Part shown: positions 36,097-50,002 of the stretch, one piece after another
Layout of the letters: each line of letters starts with the position of its first letter
How positions within the stretch are numbered: position 1 is the stretch's first letter
NCBI GenBank assembly: GCA_032207245.1
Contig: CM063509.1
Span: 1,814,227 to 1,878,226, forward strand
Source: Pardosa pseudoannulata
Lineage: Eukaryota; Arthropoda; Arachnida; Araneae; Lycosidae
DNA length: 64,000 nucleotides
Reading direction: 5' to 3'
Notes under the pieces: model-generated
Databases searched by the model: none
What the model was told of the DNA's origin: nothing
Seen by the model: only the letters and a program-made list of their open reading frames with translations
Position numbers and translations under genes: made by a program

Positions 36097-36296
36097 TGTA
36101 GTTTTTACTTCTCAGATTAATTTTTAAAATGTTTCTAAAAGTATAATTATTTTCTATGAGTACTATACCCTGATAGGTGAATATAATCCTGCCACCATTC
36201 AATAGGTTTGTATTGTTCCGCATATAGGGTTACTCTGCTTAAACAGTCTGATTTTTCTGGACCGCTGAGCTGACCCTATAACCCATACAGACTGTA

Positions 36297-38191
36297 TTAA
36301 CATAGTTTATTGAGACATCTTGTCTTTTGCCTCCAATACAAGTAACATGAGATTTTGGACCAGCCAATCAGTGTTGATATTAATCACAGCAAAACTAAAT
36401 AACAAAGGGATTGGTTTTGGTGTTGCCACAATCAGAAGGGAAACAGACATCTCCCCCAAAATTGTCATTTTAGGGATAAAATTACCAGAACTTTATTTTA
36501 AAATACAATTAAAATTAAGTTTGTTTTGGGTTAAAATATCATAGTTTCTGGCTCAGAGCCTTTGATAAGTAAAATAAGAAAGACACCCATTCCAGGCATT
36601 AAAGTTTTGTTCGAACGTCATATGCCACATTAGCCATTTTGTTATCAAACAAGTCTAGCAGCAACAACAGGATTGATGGTTCTAACTTGGTTTTTTTGCT
36701 TACGAAATGAGACATAAGCATGGAATTTGAAGAAAAGTAACACAGATTATTAAAAACCGAAGAAAAAACTACCTATTGCTTTTGTTTAGAATCTATAAAT
36801 CTTTAGAGTGAGGAATCTATGTTTGCTCCAAGAAGCAGTTTTATAATAATCACAAATTTCAATTACATTCCAAATTAACCACAATTAAATAGCAGTATTG
36901 TTTCTTTTTAGAAAACTGCTGATTTTTGTCTAAAGTTTTGCTTCAAAACAGTTTTATTCCAAATAATACACACAAAAAGAATTTCAAAATCAAATTGAAC
37001 TTATTTAAAAAGAAACTTTTCTTTTAATCTGGTGAAAGTTCACCTACTATTAAATTGATGCTAGCAGCACGTACATTGTTTTTACATCCATATTTGGTTC
37101 ATAAAATTATTTTAAGCAGTGGTTTAAGTCTGAAGAAAAAAATTAGAGCCACAGAAAGTTAAATTCAAGGGTAAGTGTTAAAGCCAAACAGAAATTCCCA
37201 TGTTAGGCATTCCTTTAATAAACACCAGATGCCAACATACTAAGTTTGAATATCTTACAATTTCATATACTAAATACGTAGGCTAAATATATATTAAGTT
37301 TATATATATATATATATATGTAATAATATCAATATCTAAGCCCTAAAGTGTATCCAAAATTATCCCTTTTTTCCATTCATTATTCTAAATTTGAATTTCT
37401 CTTATTTGAATTTGAATTTATATTAACCATATTCCATAGCCATCCAATTTAAATGAGGATGTTTTCATTCCTTCAGCATAACCCTGTAATTCTTTCTTTG
37501 ATTCTCAAAGTAAAAAATTATATTGCTGGCATTTTAATGAGGATGCAATAACTATCCCAGAAAAATCTGTAATGATCAACAATAATAGTCATCTGGAACG
37601 CCACATTTTGACAGATGTCTCTAATCAAAGGTTAACTCTCTATAAGCAATTAACTGTCGCCTCAGCATTTTCCCACAACACTAAAACATATATGGTATTT
37701 GGTCGTCTGTTGCAAAAGGTTGGCATTAGAGAGAGAGCGTTCTGACACCGTCCGGTTCAAATGCCTCTGGATTTTGTCCGATTTTAAGGAGATGAAGTAA
37801 AGATTGTGTTCGGCCACGACGACTGATGTGTTTCTTTCAAACAGCCCAGCATGCCTGGGCTGAATAAAATAATAGGGACAATTTTAGAATGGATTTCAAG
37901 TGTAAATTTGGGGTAGTTTTTATGCGATTAGTTATATACTATTTCCTGCTTAGACCACTTTTCTTAAGAGAGATGAAAGAAATATCAGCGATAATCTTTA
38001 TACACACATTTTTCTTACCTCTTATATAACATTTCCAAGTGAGCACATAAATAACTTTGTACCATAGTCAATTAAAGCAGCGAAATTAAAAAATAAACTT
38101 GACAAAAATTTGAATGTGTAAAATGAGATCTAGAAGAATATTGCTCAAACATTGTTAGAACTGGATGAATAAAATAGCATAGCTTATAAAA
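36297..38191. other. AT-rich intergenic DNA, no gene recognised
   Basis: The region contains a short (TA)n tract at about 37299-37318 and a less AT-rich patch at 37590-37870 that includes the tRNA-like segment at 37719-37770. The open frame 36320-36544 shows no family resemblance. Confidence 0.4.
37719..37770 (+). repeat. Possible tRNA-derived (pol III-like) segment
   Basis: TTGGCATTAGAGAGAGAGCG resembles an A box, and CCGGTTCAAATGCC, about 15 bases later, resembles a B box. The spacing is too short for an intact tRNA and no cloverleaf forms. It could be a SINE head or chance. Confidence 0.3.
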
Positions 38192-38880
38192 CAGGGTTCC
38201 CACTCTTTTTCCAGAAGAGAAATTAAGGACTTTCCAAGAACCAAAGTAACTTTTCGTAAGGACCTACTTGAAATACACGACATAATGGCACAAACCCTAT
38301 TTCCTGGGGAACCTATTTTAAAGATTATGAACCAGACAAGGCACGTTCAATAAATGCCCCTCAATATTTCAGAATTAAGTTTTTAAAAATGCCTAAAAAT
38401 TATAAGATAAATCCATTTGACAAAAACTAATTTTGAAAAATGTACATCTAAAGTTTTTTGAGCGATCAAACTAAAAATAAATTGTGAATAAAATGTTATA
38501 ATCAGTTCTTTCTGAGGGTTTAAAAATAACTGATAAATATATATATATATAAACTAGCTGATTATACCTGATGTTGCCTGGGAAAAAATAAAGTTTTAGA
38601 ATTTTTTTATGACATTCAACACAAGAAAAATTGAACTTCCATAAGTAACGGAAATATCTACTAACAACCCCCCCCCCCTCCATGCTTCGTTTCATTAAAA
38701 TCTGCACGACTGTTAACTATTCGGAAAGGACAGGTGACTTTAAAATTTAACCTTTTCAGTATGCAAAAGATTATTTGTCAGCTCGTGACCATAAAAAATA
38801 CTAATAAACTAAAAGTATTTTCATAATTTTTTAAGGATATCAAGGAAAGGATAAAATTTGTATTTTGTGTAATGGAAATT
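38192..38880. mobile_element. CAGGGTTCCCAC element, copy D, inverted and truncated
   Basis: It begins CAGGGTTCCCACTCTTTTTC, which is the complement of the right end of copies A and B, and runs through the family in reverse to AAGGATATCAAGGAAAGG near 38855. Beyond this similarity fades and the left terminus is absent. The internal TA tract is short (38537-38551) and adjoins ACTAGCTGATTATACCTGAT. Confidence 0.75.
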
Positions 38881-39517
38881 CAGAACTATTTTCAATGAAT
38901 TCTAACTTTCATGATGCATCAATTAAATACGGAATTCAGATCAGTCATATAAATGAAATATTAAACATTAAACTAGATACTGGTGTTTAGCAGCTATTAG
39001 GAAAAAAAAAAAGTATAAAAATGCAAGAGAAACATAGCCCTGTACTAAGTTTCAAACCTCAAGGTTGTATGTTGACATACAACCCGACTAGATATTTTCT
39101 GGAGTAGATATCTATAATGAATATTAATGTCGCTATCAGATGGCAGTACTTGACAATGCTGTTAGTTTGAGAAAAGAAACTAACTTTCAACCATGAATGG
39201 AATATGCAAAAGATAATATTGCTGATGCCTCACAGAAAATAATAATAATAAAAAATGAGTGTAATTTAATAATTGTGGAATCTACATAAGAATTATTATT
39301 TTGAATGATATTTAATGATGAAAAGATATCACAATCAGTTTTTAAGTAAAATTAGATTTTAAATAACTAGTACAATCGAAGTTTGTTTTCACATAACTGC
39401 AACCTTTTTTCTTTCTGTTATTCTGTAATGCAAACTGCAAGCTTACTTTGAAATCAATTGGATTGTAAATCCAGTTCTAAGATGGGATGGGAAAAGACAT
39501 TTACTCCTAGCTTCCTT

Positions 39518-40292
39518 CACGGTTCCCACGGTCCTTAAAAGTCCTTGAGAACTTCTTAATTTTAGCTTTCATTTTTAAGGTCCCTTAAAATTACTTAATT
39601 TTTGTTAAAGGTCACTTTAAAAACTAATTAATTTTTAAATTGGAATGCGATCCATTTCTCCCTCGATGTGATCCACAGTCTCATGTGATTTCCTATCCGT
39701 TTTCTTATATGACAAATATATAATCTTTTGTACACGGAAAAGGTTTCAAGTATAAAGTCAGCTGCCCTTTCCTAATAACTAACAGTCATGCAGATTTTAA
39801 TTAAACGAAGCATGGAGGGATGGGGGTTTGTAGATATTTCAGTTACTTATGGAAGTTTAATTTTCCTTGCATTGAATGTAATAGAAAAGTCTAAAACTTT
39901 CTTCTTTCCCAGGTAACGTTGGGTATAATCAGCTAGTATATATATATATATGTAAACTCTTATATAAATTTATATATCAGACATTTTTAATCCCTCAGGA
40001 AGCACTGTTTATTTTTAGTTTGATCACTGAAAAAACTTTAGATGTACATTTTTCAAAATTGGATTTTGTCAAATAGATTTATCTTATATTAATTTTTAAG
40101 CATTTTTAAAAACTTAATTCTGAAATATTGTAGGGCATTTCTTGAAATTTCCTTGTCTGGTTCATAATCATTGAAATAGGTTCTTCAGGAGATAGGGTTT
40201 ATGTCGTTTATTTCAAGTAGGTCCTTGTAAAAAATTACTTTGGTCCTTGGAAAGTCCTTAATTTTTGTTCTGGAAAAAGAGTGGGAACTCTG
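39518..40292. mobile_element. CAGGGTTCCCAC element, copy E (775 bp)
   Basis: The ends are CACGGTTCCCAC and GTGGGAACTCTG. It is flanked by TTCCTT at 39512-39517 and 40293-40298, a match of 6 bp here. An internal deletion removes part of the left half. It retains CCCAGGTAACGTTGGGTATA followed by CAGCTAG and a TA tract. Confidence 0.82.
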
Positions 40293-40809
40293 TTCCTTAC
40301 ATACACACACTCACAGAGTGCATTAAATATTACATGTAGTAAAATTGTATCAAAAGTGTATTATAAGAACTGCATATGCACGTAATGATAAGCCTTGTAT
40401 GTTATAAAAAAATTAAGTTATTATACAATAACTGAAATAACTGATGCACAGACATGTGTATACAAGACAAACCAAGGGGGGAAAATGTATATCCACAAGA
40501 AAATCTCTCTCACAAGAAAAAAGTTTTTACTTGCTTTTTTTGGCGTTTTTCAGTTGCTAGCTCTTATTTTTAAATTATATAAAAAAATAATTAAGCAAAT
40601 TAAAATAGTCCAAAAAAAAAAAATACAAACATGTGCATAAAAAGTAATATTTCATCCAATACTGACTTAATTATATTCTGACTTTTAATGAGCATTTTTC
40701 ATCTCATATTTCGCAGGGAAGGGTCATATAAACCACATGTATTTGCAGAAAGAGCCGCCTATCCAATTGAGCTTAGAGTACAAAATACTAAACAAAAATA
40801 CACATACTG

Positions 40810-41492
40810 CAGGCTTGCAACTGCTGAGGTACTTTCAAAAAGGTGAGAAAAGTGATAAACAATACAGAATAAGTGACCAAAAAGTGACTAAACATTGAAA
40901 AAAAAGCAATTTTTTTCTCCCCTTGATTACATATGGTATTGTTAAGATTCTTTATTTATTTTAACTCTAATTCAAATGATTCATGCAAGACATGATTTTA
41001 GCGTCAAATACAAAAAAGGAATTTTGTTTAACACAACTCAACACTGTCTTTTATACAAGAAAATCTATAAATTAGATTTGAATACTTACAATAAATTAAT
41101 TTTATAATCACAATTTTCAGTATATATAAATGATGTTTTGAAATATGTACATAGCTAGATTAGAGTATCTAAACAAAAATGGTGAAGAAAAAGAAAAAGA
41201 GAAATGTGTGCTTTGATATAAGTTACTACTTTAATGTATTAAATGTACATTTCAGTACAAATGTAGATTTCAGGAACTTCTTTACGACTCTTTAAAATCA
41301 CTCAATTCTGGAAACCATATGAGTAATTACATTTTAATAAGAAAAATAAAATTAGAGCATCCCTTTTTTGGTCTTTTATTAAAATGTTTTGTTATTAATT
41401 CAGATTTTCTTTTTTCAACAAGAGACTTTTGCTGTGTTACACTATGAAAAAAGTGACTGTTTACTTAAAAAAGTGACGGAATTGCAAGCCTG
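40810..41492. mobile_element. CAGGCTTGC-ended MITE, copy G1 (683 bp)
   Basis: Terminal inverted repeats are CAGGCTTGCAA and TTGCAAGCCTG. Subterminal AAAAAGTGACTAAAA-type motifs are repeated at both ends. A longer copy is at 44132-45158 and a truncated one at 49457-49660. It is non-coding. It lies about 180 bp beyond the NAA20 stop codon, on its 3' side. Confidence 0.75.
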
Positions 41493-41624
41493 CATAATGG
41501 AATAGCGTTAACATCTAGTTTAAAATACATGATTTCCCATAACATAAAAAATTGTCTGGTACTACCATCTGTTAAGCAAAGAAGGAAAACAGACAAGTGC
41601 AAGAGAGAAGAATTTGGTAAAATC

Positions 41625-41630
41625 TTTATT
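41625..41630 (-). promoter_or_regulatory. NAA20 polyadenylation signal
   Basis: AATAAA on the - strand (TTTATT on +), 39 bp past the NAA20 stop codon. It is the first such signal, which implies a very short 3' UTR. Confidence 0.65.
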
Positions 41631-41668
41631 TAAATAAAAAAAAGGGAAATCAACGGTATGAGGTGGAA

Positions 41669-41754
41669 TCACTCGATGTCCTCTGGGCGCACAGGATGAG
41701 TCAGGGGGATGACAGATTTCTTACCCACGTCTCGGGACAGCGCTTTTCTCATGT
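41669..41754 (-). CDS. NAA20: NAA20 exon 6 (last)
   Basis: This exon encodes MRKALSRDVGKKSVIP and LTHPVRPEDIE, then the TGA stop at 41671-41669. The acceptor is TTTTTGTTTCAG. The ending matches the conserved NAA20 C-terminus. Confidence 0.97.
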
Positions 41755-44700
41755 CTGAAACAAAAATTTCCATCACTGACGGAGAAGTACAGGGAATACA
41801 TGAATCTACATGCATCTTATGTATGGCATATTATTATGTAATGGATCAGCAATTTTATTGGTAGAAGCTTCATTTATTTGTCATTGGAAAATGAATACAT
41901 CATGTCTTTTAGTGGATGCTCCAAGCATTTGCCTGTTACAGATTGGAGGCTGTTTAATTTATGCTTCACTATTCATTAAAGTCATTTTATGAATAAAACA
42001 AATATTGAGAAAGGAATTCCGTTGATATTTATGACATACCTATTTGAATCCATAGTGCAATGGTGGTTTGGAGTAGTTGTAAGATGATCAACAACGAATA
42101 TTACTCTCAACAATCACTGTGGGATTCTTCCATGTTTGGTTTGGATCACACAAATAAAGTGGGTAAACACTTAGAAATTCTTTCTCTAATAATTCCCGCA
42201 TTTGCAAATTTTTTCCTGATAAATTTATACTACAGTCTGTATCGGTTATATGGTCAGCTCAGCGGTCCAGAATAATCAGACCCTATATGCGGAACAATAC
42301 AACCCTATTGTGCATATACCGTGCATTTTTAATCCACAACAGAAGAACCTTATCCACATTCCCATAAGGTGACGAGCGCTGATCACCGATTTCAATCCTT
42401 GAGGACCCAAGTTTGGCAGCTAAAATGTTGTTTCTTGTCGCACGGGGAATCGAATTGGCTTTGGCAAAAGTAGCCTTTGAAAGATTAGATTTTTTTAAAA
42501 TTTTAAATCAATTCATTTTTGGCAGCAAATGTTAAATTCTTTCTTTTTAAAGCCATAATTAAAAATATGAACGTTCTTATTCGTGACGTAGGATCCAAAT
42601 GCAACAAAATTCTCCTTTACTTGTTTGGTCTCAGTTTCAACTTAAGCAGGGAGGGATAACTTCAACCCATAAACAGACAGATGTCCACCTCTTGTCAGGG
42701 GGCTAGAGAACGGAGAGAGGTGGTGGCTACACAAACAAGAAAGGGAGGGAAATAAAGGCTTGAATTCAGGTCCTCTTCGATTTAACACTGACTTCTTACA
42801 AGAAAACGGAAACTCGTTGAAAACATGAAACTGATCATATAACCGGCAACAAGAAAAAAAATGACTGTACAAGTTGTGCACACATGTTCCCTATTAAGTT
42901 AGATGGGACTTTAGAAAACTGACCCTATAATCAAGGTGACCTTATAAGCGGGTACTGACTGTATTTAATACAATTTCTTTCAATTATTCTAAAAAACTTA
43001 TTTTAAACAAATTTATATTTAAATAAAATTATAAATTTTTATAAAAACAAATAAAATTTTAACACACTAAAAACATTGTAATAATCTCTTTAGGGTATTC
43101 AGAATAACCTACATAATTAGCAGAAGATAAATTAATTTTGTTATATTAATTATTAAAAAAATATGATAACAGTTGCAGTTCTAATTTTTTGAAATATATT
43201 TATTTTTAAGTAATGCATTCTAATATATTAATTCAAAATTGCTCATTAGTATTTTAAAGATTTCATTGGCTCCAGTCATTCTTTGATTATGGACATTTTT
43301 TGTTCTTATGTATTACAAAATACATTTTGACTTTTTCTTTTGAGCTAAAATGGCTTCCTTTTTTTAGGTTCATTTTTCCATATTCTCATTTAACAGTAAA
43401 TAAGTATTTTAAAAAGAATGCACAACAGGCCTTTCATTGAAGATTATACTCAATATTTTGTGTTTTTACGAGACAATACTGTACCAAAAGCATCTTCATC
43501 CGGATCACCCGAGTAGTATTCAAGAACGCGTCTGTAGACACTGTACCCAAGCTGCTTGTACATGTCGACTGCCACTTTGTTGGACACTCGAACAAAAAGA
43601 TCGACAAAGTAGGCCCTCTTCCTGTAAAGCACACAAAACTCTACACTTCACATTTCAGATAAAAATACTACACTCTCATATAAAGTGGGATAAAAATTAA
43701 TGTATGTATAGGTTGTAAAGATTAGGCAAAAGTATAAATGCCATACCTCCTATTTCTGACTATTAGTTGAGAGTGCTAATTTTGTTCAAAAATTTACCCA
43801 AAGTTCAAAATCGGTATATAAGTTTAAATGAAAATAAAAAAATTTTTATCCATCAAATATGTCACTGAAAATGGAAGGTAAAATGGGAGAAATATTTTCT
43901 AAAGTAAAATGCTGACAGCATGCCATTGAAGTACCACTGAGGTAGAGAACAATTACATGGATATCTTTTAGTTTGTTTTGACAGGGCTGAACAAAAGTTT
44001 TAATTTTAATTTTTGAATATTTTCATTCTGTTTTTATTAGTTTTATACTCACTTTTCTAGATGCAACATCTACTTTGAGAACCATAATGCTAGACCAATA
44101 ATATTTTTATTTAACAATAGTTTTACAACTCCAGGCTTGCAACTGCTGAGGTACTTCGAAAAAGGTGAGAAAAGTGACAAATAATACACAATAAGTGACT
44201 AAAGAGTGACTAAACATTGGAAAAAAAAAAAAAAAGCGACTTTTTTTTCTCCTCTTGATTACAGATGCTATTATTAAGATTTTTCTATTTATTTTAACTT
44301 GAAATCAAATTATTCATGCAAGACATGATTTTAGCATCAGATACAAAAAAGTTAAAAATTTTGTTTAACACAACTAAACATTGCTTTTTATTCAAGAAAA
44401 TCTGTAAATTAGATTTGAATACGTACAATACATTGACTTTAGAATCATAATTTTCTGCATATATTAATGATGTTTTGAAATATGTACATAGCTAGATTAC
44501 AGTATCTAAACAAAAATTGTGAAGTCAAAGAAAAAGAGAAATGTGTGCTTTGACGTAAGTTACTTTAATGTATTAAATGTACATTTCAGTGCAAATGTAC
44601 ATTTCAGGAATTTCTTTACGACTTTTTAAAATCATTCAATTTTGGAAACCATATGACTAGTGACATTTTAATAAGAAAAATAAGATTAGAGCATCCCATT

Positions 44701-46001
44701 TTTGGTATTTTATTAAAATATTCAAATTTTCTTTTTTCAACAAGAGAAAGAACCGGAAATCCAGGCAGGGTCTGAAATAGCCCCATGGGGTGATGGTACT
44801 TGGAAAGAGAAGTGGGTCTGAACAGCCAAGGGGTGATGTACTTGTAAGACATTCGCCAAGTTTTTCCCTCCCACCTGTAGCTGTCCAACCAACGATTCAA
44901 TAATGTACTAACCCAAGGTCATCTGCCAACCTACGACAGCCTCACATGCAAAATAATATAGAAGGTTTCTATTCGGTCGTGTTGAGTGATTGTAGAGCTC
45001 GCGCTAAGAACGAAATACGGTTCAGTACATTGTCGGACCCCGTGATACACCATGAAAAAAGTGATTAAAAGTGACTGTTTTCTTAAAAAAGTGACTAAAA
45101 GTAATCAACTGTAAAAAAAGTGACTAAAGGTGAGAAAAGTCACGGAATTGCAAGCCTGCAACTCTGGTAAATCTAGCTACAGGGAGCACTTTTTTATAGA
45201 TTTAGTTTTTTATAAATGTCTGTCTGTCCTCGAACTTATGAAGTGGTTGTATTATGAGCAGTTGATATGGATGCCTGGAACGGATTCAGGCATCCATATT
45301 GGACTCTTAATGAGTTAGGATTAGGAACGTTCAAAACCCACCCCTATTTTTAGCATTTATGCCATTATTTCAAGCCCTATTTTACCCGATTAAGAGCAGG
45401 TAATTAAATTTATCAGTTTATCACAAAATAAATAGGTTAAAAAAACATTTTTTCTAGCATTATAATGTCATTCCTTTAACCATCTCATTAAATCCTTTCT
45501 TATTTTAAATTATTTAAATATCTTTTGCATTATTTTCATACATTTCATCACTGAACTTAGATATTACATTTTTCCCAGTATTATTATCAGCTAAGTTACT
45601 TTAATCGGTGAAAGATATTTTTGCTGGTTACAGTTCAATAAGAAGTTTACTTTTCTGATATGTCTTCGAGACCAGCCATGAGGGTTGCTGCTAAACCAAG
45701 CCTCCTGTACTCTGGAGCAACTGTCAATGCTGTAACGTGGCCATGCCAGTTTTCTCCATGACCTTCTGCTTTACCCATAACTGAAATGAGAAATATCACA
45801 AATGTTATTTAACCACCAAAGTACCAGACAATTTTCTAAGCTAAGCCTAACTTTACTTAAAAATTCATTCAATTCAATAGGCTGAGATTTATAGATTATA
45901 AACACTTACTATAAACGAATCTTCTATACATAAAAAAAAAAAAAAAACCATTTGTGATGTTTAAAAATCAATTATAATTTTTGAAAATTACAAGCAAAAC
46001 T

Positions 46002-46032
<31 letters not shown>

Positions 46033-49000
46033 GCAAATTTTCTAAATTTAATAAATTAAATAAATAACTCCAGGAATGCCAATTATTTCATATTCGTTTG
46101 CACTTGAATTGTTCTCATGGTTATCCACGTAATCAATTACTTTCAATATCATATGAAAAGCCTGCTTAACTGTTACTTGAATTAGAAAAATTACTTTTCT
46201 CCATCCATTTAAAAATCTTTTTCTTTAAAAGTACTTCATTCTCTTTTCCATGATGCCTAAAATAAAACGGACCTCAAATATACCAAACCTGAAAAGGACA
46301 ATTCTACTCAGACCTCTAACCAATAATTATTCTATCCTCATTTATAAACACCGAGCACACAATAAATCACAATGTTCTATATTATAGCTTCAAAAATTAT
46401 ATAAAAATTTTGCATAAGACGAAAACGACACTTGATCCTTAATCATTTCAGAGACTTGGTTAATGGTTGATCAGCTTCCAGAATGTTTAGTAAGGAAAAG
46501 TTCTTTGAAACTATTGTTAAATTTTTGCACTCTTATTTTATTCTTATCATATGCTTTCACATCTTATTGATGTACAACTCAAGTTTAATGGAAACTGAAG
46601 TATTAAAACTGAATAGTATTATAATACACTTATAATAGAAATACATAAATATGCCAATGACTCGAACTGCACTGTGATGAATTGAGAGAGTTACGCAAAA
46701 AAAAAAAAAAATCTTTGTTTAAAAGTAATACATTAAGTTCACGGTAGCAAAGCACGGACACACTTGCTAGTATCTCTATAAATGTCATTAAAGGTAACTT
46801 ATGAATATGAAATTGACTTTATCAAAATAATACAAAAAATTCTTTAGATTTCATAAAATAAAAAAATAAATTCGAAAGTTGTGGACAGCAAAAGTAAAAA
46901 ATAAATTTAAAATTAAAATGTGTAAAACTGAGATAGCAATTGCAACTTATTGAGTACTGAAGTTATTTATTTATAAAATATAATGATATAATACCAACTA
47001 AAAAGTTCTTTAGAAGCAGAAAAACAGATAGCAAATTTTTTGTCACAGATTATTTTTAATTAAGTCATTTTCTACTAAATCATTTTAATTTCTTAAAAAA
47101 AAAAATCTTTACCTTAAGATAAATAGACACTAAAATTTTAACATTCAGAGTAAATTTTGAAATTCAGAGAATTTTGGTTAGTTATGAAGACTTATTCAAT
47201 AAGGTTTTTTTGTGTGCAAATTTTTTTAATTAAATGAGTTTGAATTAAATTGAATGATTCAAAATGCCCTGTTCTAAAAAAGATAAAGTACACTAATATT
47301 TAATGCATTCACCTAGTTGAATTTTTGTGGTTAATTGAAATGTACTCACTATAGCCCATGACATCTCCATTTGGAGCTTCAGCGACTTGAAAATATTCTG
47401 GCCAATGAGCTAAATATTGTAAATAAAATGAAAGTCCATACTACTTCATAAAGGAAAATAGACCTTACTTAACATAGCACATATAATTTCTACCACTTAA
47501 CACTAGAACATCTGGGATTTCAGCATCTACTGGACACTGCAATATAAAGTATATAAAATAATTTTACAGTCAGTATCAGCTATAGGGTCAGTTTTTTAAT
47601 GTCGTAATAGAGAACATGTGTTAAAGAGCACCGCTTATACAGTCGTTTTCTTTTTCATGTTAACGGTTATAGGGTTAATTTCATGTTTTCAATAAATTTC
47701 TATTTTTTTTTAAAGAAGTCAGTGTGAAATCGGAGAAGACCTGAATTCAAGCCTTTATTTTTCTGTCTTTCCCCCTTTCTTATTTGTGTAGACTCATCGT
47801 CGGAGATTTCTACCTCTCTCAGTCCACTGGTAACAAGTGGACATCTGTCTGTTTATCTCTCTCAATTGTTATTTTACTAATTTCGAAGAAGCAGATGAGC
47901 ATTTAAAAGCTATGAGGGACTTAGAAAAAAGTTGTGTTAACAACCAACAAAACTTATCTTTAAATGCATTCAACATGAATGTATGTATGCTGTACTTTGA
48001 TTAGTAAGGTAAGGTTTCCCCCCCAAAAAAAAATATTGCACAGTTTTACTGTACTTTTTACTTCTCGGATTAATTTTTAAAATGTTCTTAAAAGTATAAT
48101 TATTTGTTTATGAGTACTACATTCTGATAGTTAAATATAATCCGGTTGTATTGTTCCGCATATAGGGTCCGATTTTTCTGGACCGCTGAGCTGACCCTTT
48201 AACTGATACAGACTGTAATAACTAAATAATTGCAGGACTACTGTTCAGTACGCTTTAGTTTCAGAATTTTTTAATACTATTTCATGCAACTATCATACAT
48301 TATGACCCTTTATATAATAAAAACTGTAACAAAACAAATTAATTATTCTTGTAAAATGAAATCTCCTATATAATAATAGCCTAATTTATCTGTCCGTCTG
48401 TCTTCGAATTTATGAAGTGGTTGGACCTCGAATGGATAGAGGCATCCATGTTGGATTATTGATGAGTTAGGGTTTACAAAATTCAAAGCCAGTAAAGTTT
48501 ATCTTCTCCTAAACTATTGATCCTATTCTAAAATATATTGGTATAAATATGTTTCATATCACATCAAAAAATACTGTCATCTTTAAAACATTTGAAATCC
48601 ACCCCTTCTCCCCTTTTTAATGCCATTCTTTCAAGCCCAATTATCCCCGATTAAGAGTAGTTCATAATTCATCTATAATTACAATTCATCAATTTATCAC
48701 ATAAGTATATGAAAATAACATTTTTTCTAGCATTATGACACCATTCCTTTAACTATCTCATTGAATCATTTCTTATTTTAAACTGTTTAAATATTGTCTG
48801 CATTATTTTCATACATTGAACTTACATAATTTTCTTTTATATTTGGCTTAAATAATAGATTAAATACACATGTGATAATTTCAAATTAATCATTGATTAT
48901 GTTTTTGCAAGATAATTCTTAGCCAAAAAGCAAACAATTTTTTTTTTTTACCTGCCTCATCGGGTACTTTACAATTCCGGAAAATAAAAAAATTTACTGA

Positions 49001-49964
49001 TCCCGTCATATGACGGGCTGTATACTAGTAAAAGAATAATATTCATAAATATTAATATAATAAGCAAAATCCTCCTTTTTGTGAGAATGCAAATTTTTAA
49101 TCACTTTTCATCACTTTAATGCATAATGTTATCGTTATATGCACAATGAATCTAAATTAGAAAAAGACAGCTCACCCCTATCCGATTCATTCTCAGAAAG
49201 CTCTTATAACATATTAGCAATTTCATCAGAGCTTAGACCTTTTTTAACAAGCCATCATTTAAAGGCACTTGCTCTGAACAAGGTTCAAATATAGAATGAA
49301 ACTTTTTTATTGAGTAGATAAGCAAATGCTATGAAACACTTAGACACAATCATTTTAGTATATAATTGATTAATTTCTGCTATAGTATCTATCTAGTGAA
49401 CTATCTTTTGTTGAATGACAGCTATTTATAATGATAAATAGCAGATGTTCCAGGTACAGGCTTGCAACTGCTGAGGTACTTTCAAAAAGGTGAGAAAAGT
49501 GACAAATATACAGAATAAGTGACTAAACATTGAAAAAAAAGCGATTTTTTTTCCTCCTCTTGATTACAGATGCTATTATTAAGATTTTTCTACTTATTTG
49601 AACTCTAAATCAAACAATTCATGCAACAGATGATTTTAGCGTCAAATACAAAAAAAGGTTTATTTTAAGCACTCCATTCATTTCTTTGTTAGGTTTGTCT
49701 TTGATTATTAACATTTTTTGTTCCCATTGCTTTTATTTTGGAAGATTCCTTTTTTCATTTCTCCCTATTCTCCTTTAACAGCGAATGAGCATTTTTATAG
49801 ATAGGTATTTTTTTTATAAATTGTGACAGAATTGTGAATTTCAGACATGCTAACATTGAAGCACCTCTGTCAGGAGCAGCAGCTGAAGTTTAAAATTTAA
49901 CATGCTACCCATAAATTAAACATGTATGCAATTTACATACATAAATTAATAAACAAATAAAATC

Positions 49965-50002
<38 letters not shown>

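Larger units (their letters stand above)
34202..36294. mobile_element. pogo-like MITE, copy F1, carrying two nested elements
   Basis: The left end CAATCACTACCGGCTATAG and the right end CTATAACCCATACAGACTG are flanked by TA (34200-34201 and 36295-36296). Uninterrupted relatives are F2 (42233-42961) and F3 (47577-48215). Removing the nested elements at 34221-34896 and 35324-36096 restores a roughly 640-bp sequence collinear with F3. The body contains GTTTTCAACGAGTTTCC and, near the right end, TCTGGACCGCTGAGCTGACC. It is non-coding. Confidence 0.8.

Noticed and set aside
38192..38880. Target duplication for CAGGGTTCCCAC copy D
   Set aside because: One end is missing, so no duplication can be assessed. 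Copy D is excluded from the 5-bp argument.
49002..49017. GC-rich hairpin that could be called a transcription terminator
   Set aside because: It is the terminal hairpin of a Helitron, repeated identically in other copies. Intrinsic terminators do not apply to this eukaryotic locus.
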